A stretch of 64,000 bases of DNA from Phytoseiulus persimilis (taxonomy: Eukaryota; Arthropoda; Arachnida; Mesostigmata; Phytoseiidae), in NCBI GenBank assembly GCA_037576195.1, contig CM075102.1, positions 35,584,745 through 35,648,744 on the forward strand, written 5' to 3'. How positions within the stretch are numbered: the first letter of the stretch is position 1; each line of letters begins with the position of its first letter. The position numbers were made by a program, and so were the translations under genes. Shown one piece after another: positions 1 to 13,846 of this stretch. The notes under the pieces are model-generated. The model did no database searches, was not told where the DNA came from, and saw only the letters and a program-made list of their open reading frames with translations.

Positions 1-2786
1 AACAGCAGTTCCATCCATCAGCCGAACTAATCAATGTGACCTCGACCGAAAAATCCGAGAGGAGCCGAGCTGAGAAACAAAGTCGGGTTTCCAAGCTGCG
101 CCTTTCGGTACACAGTCAACGATCATAGAAATGAGCAGAAGCCACTGAGGCTCCGGCTGATGAACAATCTGTTTAACACCCCGCGATCTCTCTGATGGGT
201 TCGAGACTCTTTCATTCCGAGCTCTTAATCTCCGATTGAAAGGGGGACGAACGAGGCTCGAGCAACATTGCAGTGCTTTGAAATCCTCAGCCGATTTGAG
301 TATTTCATGATTTCAGTGAAGCCTCCACATGGAAACCAGTGAGGAATCGCCGCTGCAGACCAGAGATTTCGAGTTTGTCTAGTCTGTAGCGCGATAATTA
401 CGGGGTGATGAAGACGAATTGGATCGGTTCATCTTTCGTGGGATACAATGTGAAGATTCGGTAGTTGTTCTCCTCCTTGGAGTGTAGTGCATATGCGGCT
501 TCCTTCGAGTTTGAAGATTATGACTTCGTCGACAAGTTCCCTTCCTTGTGGCCCTTCTTTGTCCGGAAATCCGTTGAACTTACAGAGCACGGAACGAGAC
601 ATCATAAGAATAGTTCGGTCAGGGATTGTACTCACGAAGTAGACCACGTCTACGTCTACTTCTCTTTGTTGTTTCTTTGACTTCGAACTCCGTTGAACGT
701 AGATCATGGACCGTCCAATGGAGGGTTACGGATAGTCGCCAATGCATCAAGCAGACGAAGAGAAACCGAGAGGTCCAATTATGAGAGAGTTCTCCGTCTG
801 CCCGATCATTCATCGGAGACCTCCATCTCCATGTGAGACAGTTTCTCGGAAGGAAACATAGAGGTGCATCGTCTGCGAGATATCAGGGTATCATCATGCT
901 CTGTTTTTCTCCGACCCAAGGCAATATTTTCGTAGCCATGTGTCTGTGGGAGCTCCGACCGGGGCCGCGACGGTATATAACGCCGTTCGGCCGTTGGTTC
1001 CGTTGACTTCCGCGGAGCCATGTGTCCCGATGCCCGACCGAACTCCGCTGAGTGAAACTCCATAGAATTTCGCGACTGGCTTCACGCGACCTCCTCTGAT
1101 CGGAATCACGGGTGTCTAAATCCAATCGTCGGACTCGCCGCAGCGATGAGTATAGCACTGGGTGCTGCTATTACAGCTGCTCCTGGTTCCGGATGAGTTC
1201 TATGCGCTTTGACGATGAAGGGGGAGTCGAGAATGAAGGTGGCACCCTCCACAATACGGTTCTCCCGCCGTTACCCGATTCGATGCGAACAAATCCTGGC
1301 ATTTGCCTCGCGATGCGTTTGTGGACTCAAGGCGTGACTCGGAGGCGAAGGCATTCATGTCGATGGTCGACATTCGGAACGGGTGAATCGCACGCAATCG
1401 TGAAAAGACAGACCAGTGGTCTTATCGCCATACCTAGGTCTTCGGAGGTTCGATCAGATTCCTTTACAGGCAGGGGAAACGTGTTCTAAACTCCGAGGCG
1501 AGCTCGGCGAGTGAGCGAGACAAAGATCCGAGAATAGAATCTCAAAACGCTCCGAGGTGTACACGGCAACGCGAGAGGCAGTCACTAGGTGCATGACGTT
1601 GGGAAGGTCTTTTTGACCACAGGAAACGAACAAGAGTATCGATGAATATGTGTACCGAACTCGGTCCCACGGTCGCCGTTCGATCCCCTTGTGATCGTCC
1701 TGCACAAAGGAGTGTAAGCTACTCCTTCGCTCTGCGCTTGCGGTGCTTGCAACATTGAGAAACCCTTGTCTTCCTGGAAGACTATTTTCCGCAATCCTTG
1801 GAACGGGGGAGAATTCTGATAGCTGCATCTGATTTTTCGCTCTCCTGAGAAACCATCATCTGCCTCAGATCAGGAAACGATCTTTATAAGCGGTGACCCC
1901 TAAGAGTTGATCGAGTCCATCCGTCGGTTCAGTTCGAATATCTCGGTTCCGAATGTCAAGTTTAGGCTCCGGCTCATCCTAACTCTTGGCATAAATTTTG
2001 CCGCCTGCTAATGGAGCTTCTCAAAATTGGAACGTAACAAGACTCATCTATGATCATCCATGGCACAAAGGGGGCTGTCGAACCATGACATCCTGTCTAT
2101 CGGGCGATCCGTCACGAACGACTGACTCCGAGGATTCTATGGAAGCAGCTCTTGAGGCGAGGAAGTTTACGTTCCAATGTAATGTAATCGAGGCGCTCAC
2201 GTTTGGCAAGCTTTGCGCGAGTTGTCTTAGTTTCTCTGAAGGTTTCGTCGGAGAACTCTATTTCATCACAGGCAGTGGCGAAGCCAGAATTTTCCCTGGA
2301 GGGAGAGCCGAATCTTGTCCGTCCACTCACCCTCCGAGCGTTTCGTAACACAACGAACAGACCTCTCCTTTATCTCTCGAACTATTCATGGGGAATCTAT
2401 GAAATCAGTCTATTCATGGAGTCCAATGGGAACGGTAGGATCGCCTTGTCAACAGCAACACGGGAGTTATCGCTCGACTTGAAAGCTCAGAAGCGAGGCG
2501 TTGAGGTTCTCGTTGCTCATGTAATTCAGGATAGATGATCTTTGATGATCGCATCTACTGCGTTATATTATACATTGCTCGGTTTCGGAGGCTGGAGATC
2601 AAAATGTTGTTTCAAAAGCTTGACTTAGAATGTATGAGCCCAGAAGTTCTGGCGGGCGGGGAGGGGAGCTAAGGCCTGCTCAGGCCCCCCGGTCACTGAT
2701 CACAGGTACGCACCAGTTGCGTACCGATCTTCGACGATGCCAGAGACGTACCCTCGGCCTGATGCCCGATGTGGGCCCGATCAGTC
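1..2786. other. Intergenic stretch, no gene recognised
   Basis: Only short open frames of about 60 to 125 codons occur on both strands, with no domain I recognise. A minus-strand frame at 707-429 and a plus-strand frame at 2203-2538 read like ordinary protein, but neither has a recognisable family or a supported exon structure. No RNA gene was seen. Confidence 0.5.
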
Positions 2787-3269
2787 TGACTATCCCTCGG
2801 ACGGGCTCTTCGTTCATACGGGATACCCTGCATGCTGGAGCCCTCTGGTCTCATGCCCGACGACGGAAGGCGGCCTGACGGCCTCACGCTCATTCCTTTC
2901 TCCAGGGGGAGGGCCCTTGTGTGGGATGCAACGGTGACCGACTCTCTGAGCCCTTCCCTGGTCGGTCCCGGTGCGTCCCGCGCAGGGTCCGCCGTTGCGA
3001 GGGCGGAGGCAGCAAAAATCAACAAGTATGCCGCGTTGACGAGCGGGTACCAGTTCTCGCCGTTCGCATTCGAGACTATGGGTGGTCCCGGCTCCCACAC
3101 CAGGACCCTGATTGCCCAGGTTGGGGAGGCCCTCGAGCGGGCAACGGGAGACAGAAGACTGGGGCGCTTCTTGGCTCAGCGCCTCTCCTTGGATGTTCAG
3201 CGGGGCAACGCGACGTCGGTGCTGGGCAGCATGAGCCGCTGGCTGGAGCCTAGTTGGCGGGGGACCTGA
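2787..3269 (+). mobile_element. Decayed C-terminal fragment of a non-LTR retrotransposon polyprotein
   Basis: The frame from 2790 to the TGA at 3267-3269 reads ALRSYGIPCMLEPSG, then RRPDGLTLIPFSRGRALVWD, a stretch of small residues with KINKYAALTSGYQFSPFAFE, and ends with GDRRLGRFLAQRLSLDVQRG. This series (RPDG, IPxSRGRxLVWD, KxxKYAAL, PxAFET, TGDxRxxxFLxQRxSxxxQRGN) is, from memory, the conserved tail of reverse-transcriptase polyproteins scattered through many invertebrate genomes. An in-frame TGA at 2787-2789 and loss of homology upstream show a truncated dead copy. Truncation at the 5' side is typical of LINE-like insertion. An A-rich TAAATAAATTA at 3321-3331 may be the element's 3' tail. 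The clade is not assigned. Confidence 0.68.
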
Positions 3270-4365
3270 GATCCCCGACGTACACTGAGGGCTCATCTTT
3301 GGGCTAATCGATGGAAGAGATAAATAAATTATCCGGGGCTAAATTGAGAGAATGAACGGAGCGGTCGGCTCAGATCCTAACCGGGAATTCTTCTCACCTC
3401 GGGTTGGTCTGACTATTATTTAACCAAGAGTAGACTTCACTTTGTAGAGATCGTGACAAAACCTTCGGTTGATACGATCATATCCGTGGGAAAATAGCGG
3501 CGAAAACCTAGAGAGCCGGTCAGGTAAGTCATCCTCTTTCTTCAAAACGCGAGCCCTGACAGCTCATTATGACATTCGTTTCTTTGAGTTTCTGTGGCTC
3601 CCCAAGAGGATTTCCCTAGGAACAGATCACCTGTTCTCGCAATGCTACTAGCGAGATTATGGAGAATTCGAACTGAAACTGTCCAGCCTGTGAAGTGTTT
3701 CCACGATGAGTTCTCCGATGTTGCGTTCAGGAGGTCGTGATTCGGTGTGCGCATGCAGCCCGGCATTCTGGGTGTCTCTCCAGCTTCCCCACGCAGGTTC
3801 ATCGGAAGAAGATCGGAGTAAATCGACAGCGCGGAAGTCATTTCGAACGTTCATTTTGTTCCAAACTGTCATAGAAGGCAATCCTGAACCGACCGATCAT
3901 CCCACAGAGTTAGTGAGTACTCGTCTCCCAAAAGCACTTCAAAGCAAAGATAGCGATGATTCGGATTCGAATCCAGACTGCGAAGCGGCACGGGCATCTT
4001 GACGCCCCTGTAGCCTTGATGTCCGGAGCGCACCGCACTTCCTCATCGTACGCTACTGGTCCGCCCCGGCCATCATGGAGGCTGGCTACGATACTGAGTA
4101 TTTCACACTCAAATGAAGGATCAGCCGCATCTCATTCCGAAGTGGGTTCTGAGCCAGAATGATGTGCACGACGTTGGCTTATTCATGTGAACTATTCTAC
4201 AGTCAGGCTGCTAGCCATTCTCGCGAGTCACGAACGTCGCTGTGCGGTCGTTCTGTTCGTCGCAACTCACTATCTACGGGATGAAAGTACGAATTGAAGC
4301 GACGGAAACTGCCAAGCCCTCTCATAAACAGAGAAGGCAAGAGTGGTGGCTCATCAATGGCTCCA
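3270..4365. other. Intergenic and SRP54 3' flank
   Basis: No gene is recognised. The segment holds the possible 3' end of the retroelement fragment and the downstream flank of the minus-strand SRP54 gene. Frames of 60 to 100 codons occur on both strands but have no recognisable domain. Confidence 0.45.
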
Positions 4366-4371
4366 TTTATT
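4366..4371 (-). promoter_or_regulatory. Poly(A) signal AATAAA for SRP54
   Basis: Reading the minus strand, a canonical AATAAA lies about 64 nt past the SRP54 stop codon. It is the nearest such hexamer and would give a short 3' UTR. Confidence 0.6.
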
Positions 4372-4434
4372 AGAGTGTTTTCCCCGCAGGCTCTCCTCAT
4401 GGCTCCTATTTACAACGTGATCCAATCATCAGAA

Positions 4435-6610
<2,176 letters not shown>

Positions 6611-9600
6611 CTTGCTTTATCTGGAATCAATACCTTCGGGTGAATCGCCTGTGGCTACGCGAACCCACGATCTCGTCAGCATTATCCGCGATCTGTGACA
6701 CGACCTGACAATCGCCTCGTTGAGGCAAGCTCTCATCTGAGCGCAACGACTCCGCTATTTCACTCATTCCGTGCTTTGATTTTTGCTGGAGAGGATTTGA
6801 CCACTGATTTCCTCGCCGCAGCGAGCAAAGCATCGAAAGAAACCCGATAGTCCCCTGAGCTCACGCCTGAGTGTCCCGAATGCACGTTACCCGGAAACTC
6901 AATGACACGACAGACATCATTCCGTCAAGTCGTACTCGTCCCATGAGGGACGCTCTACTTTTCGGGAACTTCAGCGCAGGGATCGCCCTGTGACAGAAGA
7001 GCAACCCCGAAACGTGCATTGCTTTGATCGCAAACTTTCAACAGCTGTTCTCTAGCTGGGAAGACGTCAGTCCATCGGATCTCGGCTGCCATGCGCACTT
7101 GATCACAGCAGCTGCTTTGTACAGGTATTGCACTACTCACAAGTGGATCTTCCGTCGGCGAAACCTGAAGCTCAATCCTCCCTTCAGCAAAGTTCGAAAC
7201 GCAACTTCAAAACACAACGCCGCTACTCGTCGCATGGATACACACACATACACACTTGCAGAACTGTTCTCAAGTGATGATTTGGAAGATTTGGATGAAC
7301 GCATTACAGAGGAATAACAACAGGGCTGCGGGGAGTCATATCGGAAACTATGTTTGCTAGGAAATTTCCCCGATACTCTATCCGATCGCATAATCGGAAA
7401 ATCGCTTTCTCCTCCCGTGAATCGCTGCTGGTTTCTGAGAATTCGGGTTGAGCGTGATGTGTGTTCGCGGGAAGCAACTCGATTGGTGTCCCACATAGGA
7501 GGCAGGCGCGTCATCATCGTCCAACGAATTCTCCGTGAATAGACGAGGCAGCCAACGCAGGCGATCACCATTTTCACCGCAACTGCGACATCTCCATTAA
7601 GAAAGAGTGGGAATACCGTTCGAAGGACCTCATCGGACTGCGGGATCGATTGGGTCTGGTGCCTACGAAGCTGCTTGAAAGCGGTAAGTTCCTCGAAGCG
7701 CAACTACGTCGGCGTTGAGACGCTCAATACTCAACGCGTACCCTCCGTTTTCTCTGGCGAAGTGTTTACGCTCCTGAAACGGTGATGGGTTCTCAAACTT
7801 TCCGCGACTTGTATGATCCATACGCCTGTGGATCGAACTGGCTCGGTTTTCATCATCCAGGGAGGGTAGGCCCGAGCGTTTATATGACGATTGCAGCACC
7901 ATAATTTCGACTTGAGACTCGATGGGTTCAGCTAGAGGCGGCAGATGAAATGCCGGAACCTGAATGTGCACTCCATCTGGTCATCTGTCAGGGCGTACCG
8001 AGCGAAGACGGTGCGTGGAGGGATGATTCGAAGGGCAGTGTAGAAGTCTGCTGGTTTTACACTATGGTACTCGCCGAACAGAATCCCTTTTGAAACGTAT
8101 CCGGAGTGAGTGAGAGAAAGTTATACTCTCTCTCTCGACTGTGATACCCACGAGTTTGTTGGCTGCATCAAGTTCGAGAACTTCTTAATCGGAGCTTGCA
8201 GTGGATCCACTTAGAACACCTAGACAAACGATCGCAGTTTGAGATGTAATAACACAGGAGTCCGAATCAGAGGCTTCGAACTGCGAATCCTCGTTACCTG
8301 TTGGTTGAATGTATTAAGCTCAGTTGGTGCTCCTACGTCACATCAGGCGTTTCCGACACAACCTGTATTCCTCGGAACCTCGATTTCGCTTGGAACATTT
8401 AGGAATTCCGCAAAGAGTCACAGTATAGGAGCCTGAGACTCCCTGCATTGCTCCCATGTATCGCTCCTTGCTGTTCGCTCTGAATCGGTCCCGGAGGCGT
8501 CAGCTTCAGGAAGTTCAGCTGATTCGATGTTATTTGAGCGAAGTCCTTTGCCCGATTGCGGTGCGGTGGAATCCGCTCGAACGGACTTCATCGACACATG
8601 ACCATTTTTGGCCTATCGAGTCGACTATCCAATCATCCGGACTCCACTTAACATAGGAATAGATAGCGAAATCCAAATGAGGGCCTGGTTTGATCCTGCG
8701 GTGCTCTCGATAAGCGAATCACACTGCACAACACAATATCTGCGTCTTCTCGTTTCGATGCGAAGTTCAAGGAAAGGCTTTTCGGAGTCGATCGCAAGAA
8801 AATGTGAATGCGACATGATCACATTCAGATCAGTACCGAGGTTCGCAAGCCTGCGAGCCCTCCGGGCCACGGAAGAGGCTGGAGAACGCTTTTTCACCTC
8901 ATATTCTATCCTATTCTTCTTCTTCTATTCTTGACATGAGAGCCAGAGAATAACACTTGATTCCTCGCTCCAATTTTCCGGGGCAAATGATTCGTGTTTG
9001 GATTTCCGAGATACATCAAGTCCCAACAATCGTTGGATTCTCGTGGTTTTGTAGTCGATTCCCGTGGGAATACAAGCGATCCCAGATGAGAACTCTCAAA
9101 CCGTGATCGAGCTTTGCTCATTCGAACAGAAATAAACAATCGCAACAAAACGGCGCGTGGAGTTCCATCCATCGCTGTGACAAGCGGGCAGATCTCGTGG
9201 ACACCCTCCGCGAGAGCGTCGAACGCCCGAACGCGGAGCTCACATCTCGAGAGTTTGAATCAGATCCTCTTCCGCGAGTCGTTCTTTTCGACTCAAGGCT
9301 TCCGCATCATTCGATGAGTTCGTAGAGCTCCCCACTCGACGGGTCTGGGACCATGAAACAAGAGTGCGCCTAGAGTAGTCCGAACGTCGCGAATTCTCTT
9401 CGAACGAAGTCTCACGAGCTCTTCCTTCCCCGACCTCCGTAGTTAGTCCCCTTCTAACCCCAACCTCCTTGCCCCGGAAGCGGTGCAAATACAGCAACTA
9501 GCCAATCTGATTTCCCGAGGGGGGTTTCGAAGGAAAGGGGCCCAACCTGGGGTGCGAGTCTTCGGAAGATGCGTTCTGTCAGCTTGCGTAAAGGTCATCC

Positions 9601-11560
9601 TTGAACATTGAGAGTGAACCATAAACGGACACGTGAGGCTGCCGCCTCGATAAAGAGCCTTCCTTGAGCGGAGACTTCTACTTCGTGGAAATTGGTTTTT
9701 GCCGAAAAGCCGGAAGCAATAGCCGTGAAAAACGAGGAAACGGTGGGTCCAGTTTTTGACGCTCGCGCTTGGGTTTTTACGAGACGTCACGTTGAGCATC
9801 GATGCTCCAAAGAATCCCCCGGATACTACATTCGGAAGAAATCATTCTCCAGACTTCTCTTCAAGTCAACGATGGATCATAACCAGAGCACAAAGTTACA
9901 TTTGGAGTCTCACTGCACCCAAGCGCAGGATCGAAAATTATGTCGTCGTGGTTCGAATCTAACTTTTAATATTCCTTGCAGACTTCGTTCTCATCAAAAA
10001 TCGCATTTGTTCTGAGTTTACCCGATGATAACCTATGAATTAGAGTATCGGTAATGTGCGTCCAGTTAGGTCGTCCGTCAAGATCAGTAGGAAGTCGGTC
10101 ATGATTCACATCGTAATTCGTGAGAGCACAGCAACGATCAGCTTTCTGTTCGAGAAGGATCAGTTTAACTTTTTTCTGAAAATCTGTTCCGGAGAAGCCC
10201 TAGAACTTTTCCTTCTCCGGTGCAGTCATTCTCTGTTTTTCTTTTCGTTACGTGATTCAGAAAGAGGGCCTCGGTTTATCCATGTGCAAGTATCTTGAGG
10301 TGCCAAATTTTGGAGAGGCACAACATCCAATCTATCGTGGTGTTGTTTCGATGGAAACGTGATTATCGCGATCGAGCCCCAATAATCCGCTGAGATCACA
10401 GCAAAGAACCTCAGAAAATAGAAATGTGATCCGAGTGATTCCCATCGCATCATCATCCGAATGATCGGTGCCGAATTTGTCACTCAAACGTTGCAATCCT
10501 TCCGTCAAGCAGTATATTGTGGAGGGTGAAAACCACTGCCAAAGTGGATTCATCGAGAGTTATCTGGTTCAGGAATCATTGAGCCTGCGGAGTCAGCTGA
10601 GTTTATCTTCAGCTGGCCAGATGCTCCGTGTCTTGGAGGCGCTTTATTGACATTTTCCCGCCGGCGACGGTGATTATTCGCAGTTCGACATTCTTCCGCT
10701 GCAGTTCGTTAGGGTCGGTCCTGGAGTAATCGTGTGGTTCGAACCGACCAACGTTATTCACATGGTAACGAACGCGTTAATACTCGAAAAGTCGACTCTG
10801 GCGATTCCTCTCGAGTCTGACTCCATGAGCAGAGCTCACGCCAGAAGAATTAATCGATCGTAGGGTCCTTTAATCAGGACGATGTTTGAATTGCCATTAC
10901 CTCATCGGCATCACCGATCGATCACCGATTATCTGACTCCTGAGGATCGCTCCGGGCTCGGGAGGAAAGGGCTCTTGTGCGCTCATTCTCAGTCATTACG
11001 GTAATCAGCGGTCAACGAATCTCTCCCCGCCCTGTTTAGTGTTTTCGTCAAGAAATGACTCTCCATCCTCCTTGTCGAATCGAGGTCCCTCTCGGGGCCA
11101 CCTTGATCTCGGACTCCCGTCACATTCTTCGACGTATGAAGGTTTACCCTTCTCTTCGTTCGTCAGGCAGTCTCTTGATTCACAATGAATTCCGAACGAC
11201 TTCCCCCAACTCTCGCTGGTTCTTGTTCTCGCGCATTCGGTGCCTCCCCATTATTGTCGATGGTATCCAGACCTCTAAAGCTTCAGTTTCAGACAGCAAT
11301 TTTTCCAATACGCAAGAGCATCTCATTTCTCGATTACCGTGAGCTGATGGATGATTGTCGACGATGTGCGGAGCTTGACGTCGAGGCTCCCCACGCTTGG
11401 CGAGGCTGTGGCTTCAACACCCATGTTCTCGTTCTTCGTCTTGATCCAAATATCGCTTTCTATCTTTCTAGGTCTTCGGGCTACTGTACGGCAGCGGTCG
11501 GTCAGAAACTGATCTTACCGATCAATCTGTTATTCAGATCGTGTCACTTTAAATCTATCA
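6611..11560. other. Intergenic DNA between divergent SRP54 and DBHS genes
   Basis: No gene is recognised. This contains the upstream regions of SRP54 (minus) and the DBHS gene (plus). Frames of up to 188 codons, such as 7703-7137 minus, lack recognisable domains. Short CT and TTC tracts occur near 8130 and 8905. No clear TATA box or tRNA was found. Confidence 0.5.
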
Positions 11561-13846
11561 ATGTTCCGTGGAAGAGGAAGAGGTGGCCAATGGTCGGGTG
11601 GGAACCGTGGTCGTGGGGGGCAGAACAATAAACACCGACCACAAAACAACATGCAAAACAACAACAATTCCAACAACAAACAGAAACAAATGAACAGGGC
11701 TCCTGCCCCTTTGCCACAGAAACCACAGGCACAACAATCGCAGCAGAAAACCCCGCAACAATCACCACAACAGCAACAGAAGGGTCCTACACAACCGCCA
11801 CAACAGCCACAACAACAACCACAGCAAAAAACTCCACAGCAGCAGAAGACTCCGCAGCAACAGCAGCAGCAAAAGACTCCACTACAGCAGCAGCAACAAC
11901 AGCAGCAAAAGACTCCACAAACACAAAAAACACCACAGCAACAGACACAGAAGCCCCAACAACAGCAGCTACAACAACAAACTACACCTCAACCACAGCA
12001 GCAGAGAAAGACATCGTTACCAAGCAAAGACAGCAGTGAAAAGCAACAGACACCCAATGAGATTCCGAAGGACAACAAAGCGAAAACACAGGCTCCCCCT
12101 AAGCCCTCCCCTCAGATTGGCAACCAGAGCCACAGTCAACAACAAAAGTTTCCGCCGCAACAACATTCGCGATCAGCGCCACAGCAGCACCAAACGGGCA
12201 CTCCGTTGAAAGCGCCGTCCCAAGGACAGCAGCAAACGAACGCAGTCAACAACAATGGCGATGACGACCACCTGAGCAAGACGAAATTGTTCATTGCTAC
12301 GGTCAAACAAGGAATCAGTGATCAGGAGTTCCGGGAACTTTTCACGAAGTTCGGGAACGTCACCGACCTTTTCCTCCACAAGCAGAAGTGGTTTGGACTG
12401 GTCACATTCGAAAAACACGAAGAAGCTGAAGCCGCGCGGAAGCACTACATGAATTCGAACATTCTCAAACTGAAGTGGGCTCAGGACAGTAACAGAGAAA
12501 CTCCGTTGATCCTCAATCAATCCGCGGACCAAGTTCCAGTGAAAAAGGATTCCAGTTCCAAATGTAGGCTTTTCATCGGAAACTTGACGCCCGACATTAA
12601 CGAAGACGGTATGAGGAACCTCCTCGAACCGTTCGGCACGCTCGTCGAGTTGTTCGTACCTCCCGGAAAGGGTTTTGCCTTTGCCCGGTACGAAACGAGG
12701 GCCAATGCCGAAGCTGCCAAAAGTGCCCTGGATGGCGAGCTCTTCTTTAACCGCCAGTTGCAAGTCCGCTTTGCCAGTCAAGGAGCAGTTTTGAAGGTTC
12801 GGAACTTAAGCCCGTTCGTGAGCAACGAGCTCCTGCACCAAGCATTCGAGCCGTTTGGTGAGCTTGAAAGAGCAACGGTGTTCGTTGACGAAAGAGGAAA
12901 ATCTCTCGGTGAGGGAATTTTGGAGTTTTCCCGGAAACCTGTCGCTCTGGCTGTGATGCGTAAAGCTCAACTGGAATGCCTCTTGTTGACAACGTCGCCG
13001 CTGCCGGTTATCATCGAGCCCATGGAAGTAAAGGACGATGAAGACGGTTATTCAGAGAGAACGATCAACAAGCAGTCTACCGGGTACTTGAAGGAACGCG
13101 AGAAAGGTCCTCGCTTTGCGGAGCGCGGGAGTTTCGAGTCGGAGTTCGCCATGAAATGGAAAGAACTCCTCGCTCTGGAGAAGTTGAAGAAAGAGCAACT
13201 CGACAGAGAGATCCAGCAAGAGAAGCAACGTCTCATGGAAGAGATGGATATCATGAAATACGATTACGACGTAGAAGCGTTGAAGCGACGCTTGAAAGCG
13301 CTCGAGGGCCGCCACGACGAGTTCGAAAACAGAAAGCTCGCCGCTGAGAAGAACAACAAGCAACGCGAAGACGAGCTGCGTCTCCTGAGGAAGAACATCG
13401 CCAAGAGGCAAGCTGAAATCCTTGGCTACACGTATGAGGATGAAGACGCGAACCAGGCGCCACAAGCTGTGGATCCGAAGAGTTCGGCTGCGCCTGATGC
13501 GCACAACGTGCCTCAGCAGCTCCTGAGTGGTCATCCTGTGGCTGACGCGGTGCTCGGAGCTGCTCTCCTGCCTCCTCCTGGCCCTCCGGGAGAACAGCAA
13601 CCGTCTGCGATGGCTGAGAATTTCTTGAAAAATTGGAATTCAATTACCAAAGGCGTTGCTGTCGGATCAGATGATTCAGCGAAAAATGTGCAACAACCGC
13701 AGCAGTCCCCAACTTCAGCGCAGCTGGCGTCTCACAAGATACAGAACACAAATATGCCTGCGTACATGTCCTACATGGGACAGCCAGCGAACGGTAAACG
13801 TGTTAGCGACATGATGCCACCTGGTCAGAAACGACGCCGTTTCTGA
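11561..13846 (+). CDS. DBHS-family RNA-binding protein (NONO/PSPC1/NonA-like) with an extra RRM
   Basis: This is a single uninterrupted frame of 761 codons. It begins MFRGRGRGGQWSGG, an RGG-type segment, followed by about 200 residues rich in Gln with recurring KTPQQ units. An RRM-like domain follows (about 240-312; LFIATV as RNP2, KWFGLVTF as RNP1). Then comes the DBHS core: RRM1 (about 335-404; CRLFIGNL, KGFAFARY), RRM2 (about 409-490; LKVRNLSPFVSNELL, GEGILEF), the NOPS segment (IIEPMEVKDDEDG, GPRFAERGSFESEFA) and a charged coiled coil (about 545-640). The C-terminus is Pro/Gln-rich and ends GQKRRRF, a likely nuclear signal. DBHS proteins dimerise and act in nuclear RNA retention, splicing and transcription; Drosophila NonA is an example. 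Known members carry two RRMs, so the first domain is additional. The start is the first ATG, before the RGG segment; its Kozak context is weak. Lack of introns suggests intron loss or retroposition; the intact frame argues against a pseudogene. Confidence 0.92.
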   Translation: MFRGRGRGGQWSGGNRGRGGQNNKHRPQNNMQNNNNSNNKQKQMNRAPAPLPQKPQAQQSQQKTPQQSPQQQQKGPTQPPQQPQQQPQQKTPQQQKTPQQQQQQKTPLQQQQQQQQKTPQTQKTPQQQTQKPQQQQLQQQTTPQPQQQRKTSLPSKDSSEKQQTPNEIPKDNKAKTQAPPKPSPQIGNQSHSQQQKFPPQQHSRSAPQQHQTGTPLKAPSQGQQQTNAVNNNGDDDHLSKTKLFIATVKQGISDQEFRELFTKFGNVTDLFLHKQKWFGLVTFEKHEEAEAARKHYMNSNILKLKWAQDSNRETPLILNQSADQVPVKKDSSSKCRLFIGNLTPDINEDGMRNLLEPFGTLVELFVPPGKGFAFARYETRANAEAAKSALDGELFFNRQLQVRFASQGAVLKVRNLSPFVSNELLHQAFEPFGELERATVFVDERGKSLGEGILEFSRKPVALAVMRKAQLECLLLTTSPLPVIIEPMEVKDDEDGYSERTINKQSTGYLKEREKGPRFAERGSFESEFAMKWKELLALEKLKKEQLDREIQQEKQRLMEEMDIMKYDYDVEALKRRLKALEGRHDEFENRKLAAEKNNKQREDELRLLRKNIAKRQAEILGYTYEDEDANQAPQAVDPKSSAAPDAHNVPQQLLSGHPVADAVLGAALLPPPGPPGEQQPSAMAENFLKNWNSITKGVAVGSDDSAKNVQQPQQSPTSAQLASHKIQNTNMPAYMSYMGQPANGKRVSDMMPPGQKRRRF
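11660..12030 (+). repeat. Gln-rich low-complexity tract within the DBHS gene
   Basis: CAA/CAG codons alternate with short KTPQ(n) units coded by forms such as AAGACTCCGCAGCAA. Mixed CAA and CAG use, rather than a pure CAG run, suggests selection on the peptide or old expansions broken by substitution. The tract is prion-like in composition. Confidence 0.85.

Noticed and set aside
12173..12781. 202-codon frame antisense to the DBHS gene
   Set aside because: Shadow of the conserved sense gene, with no domain of its own.
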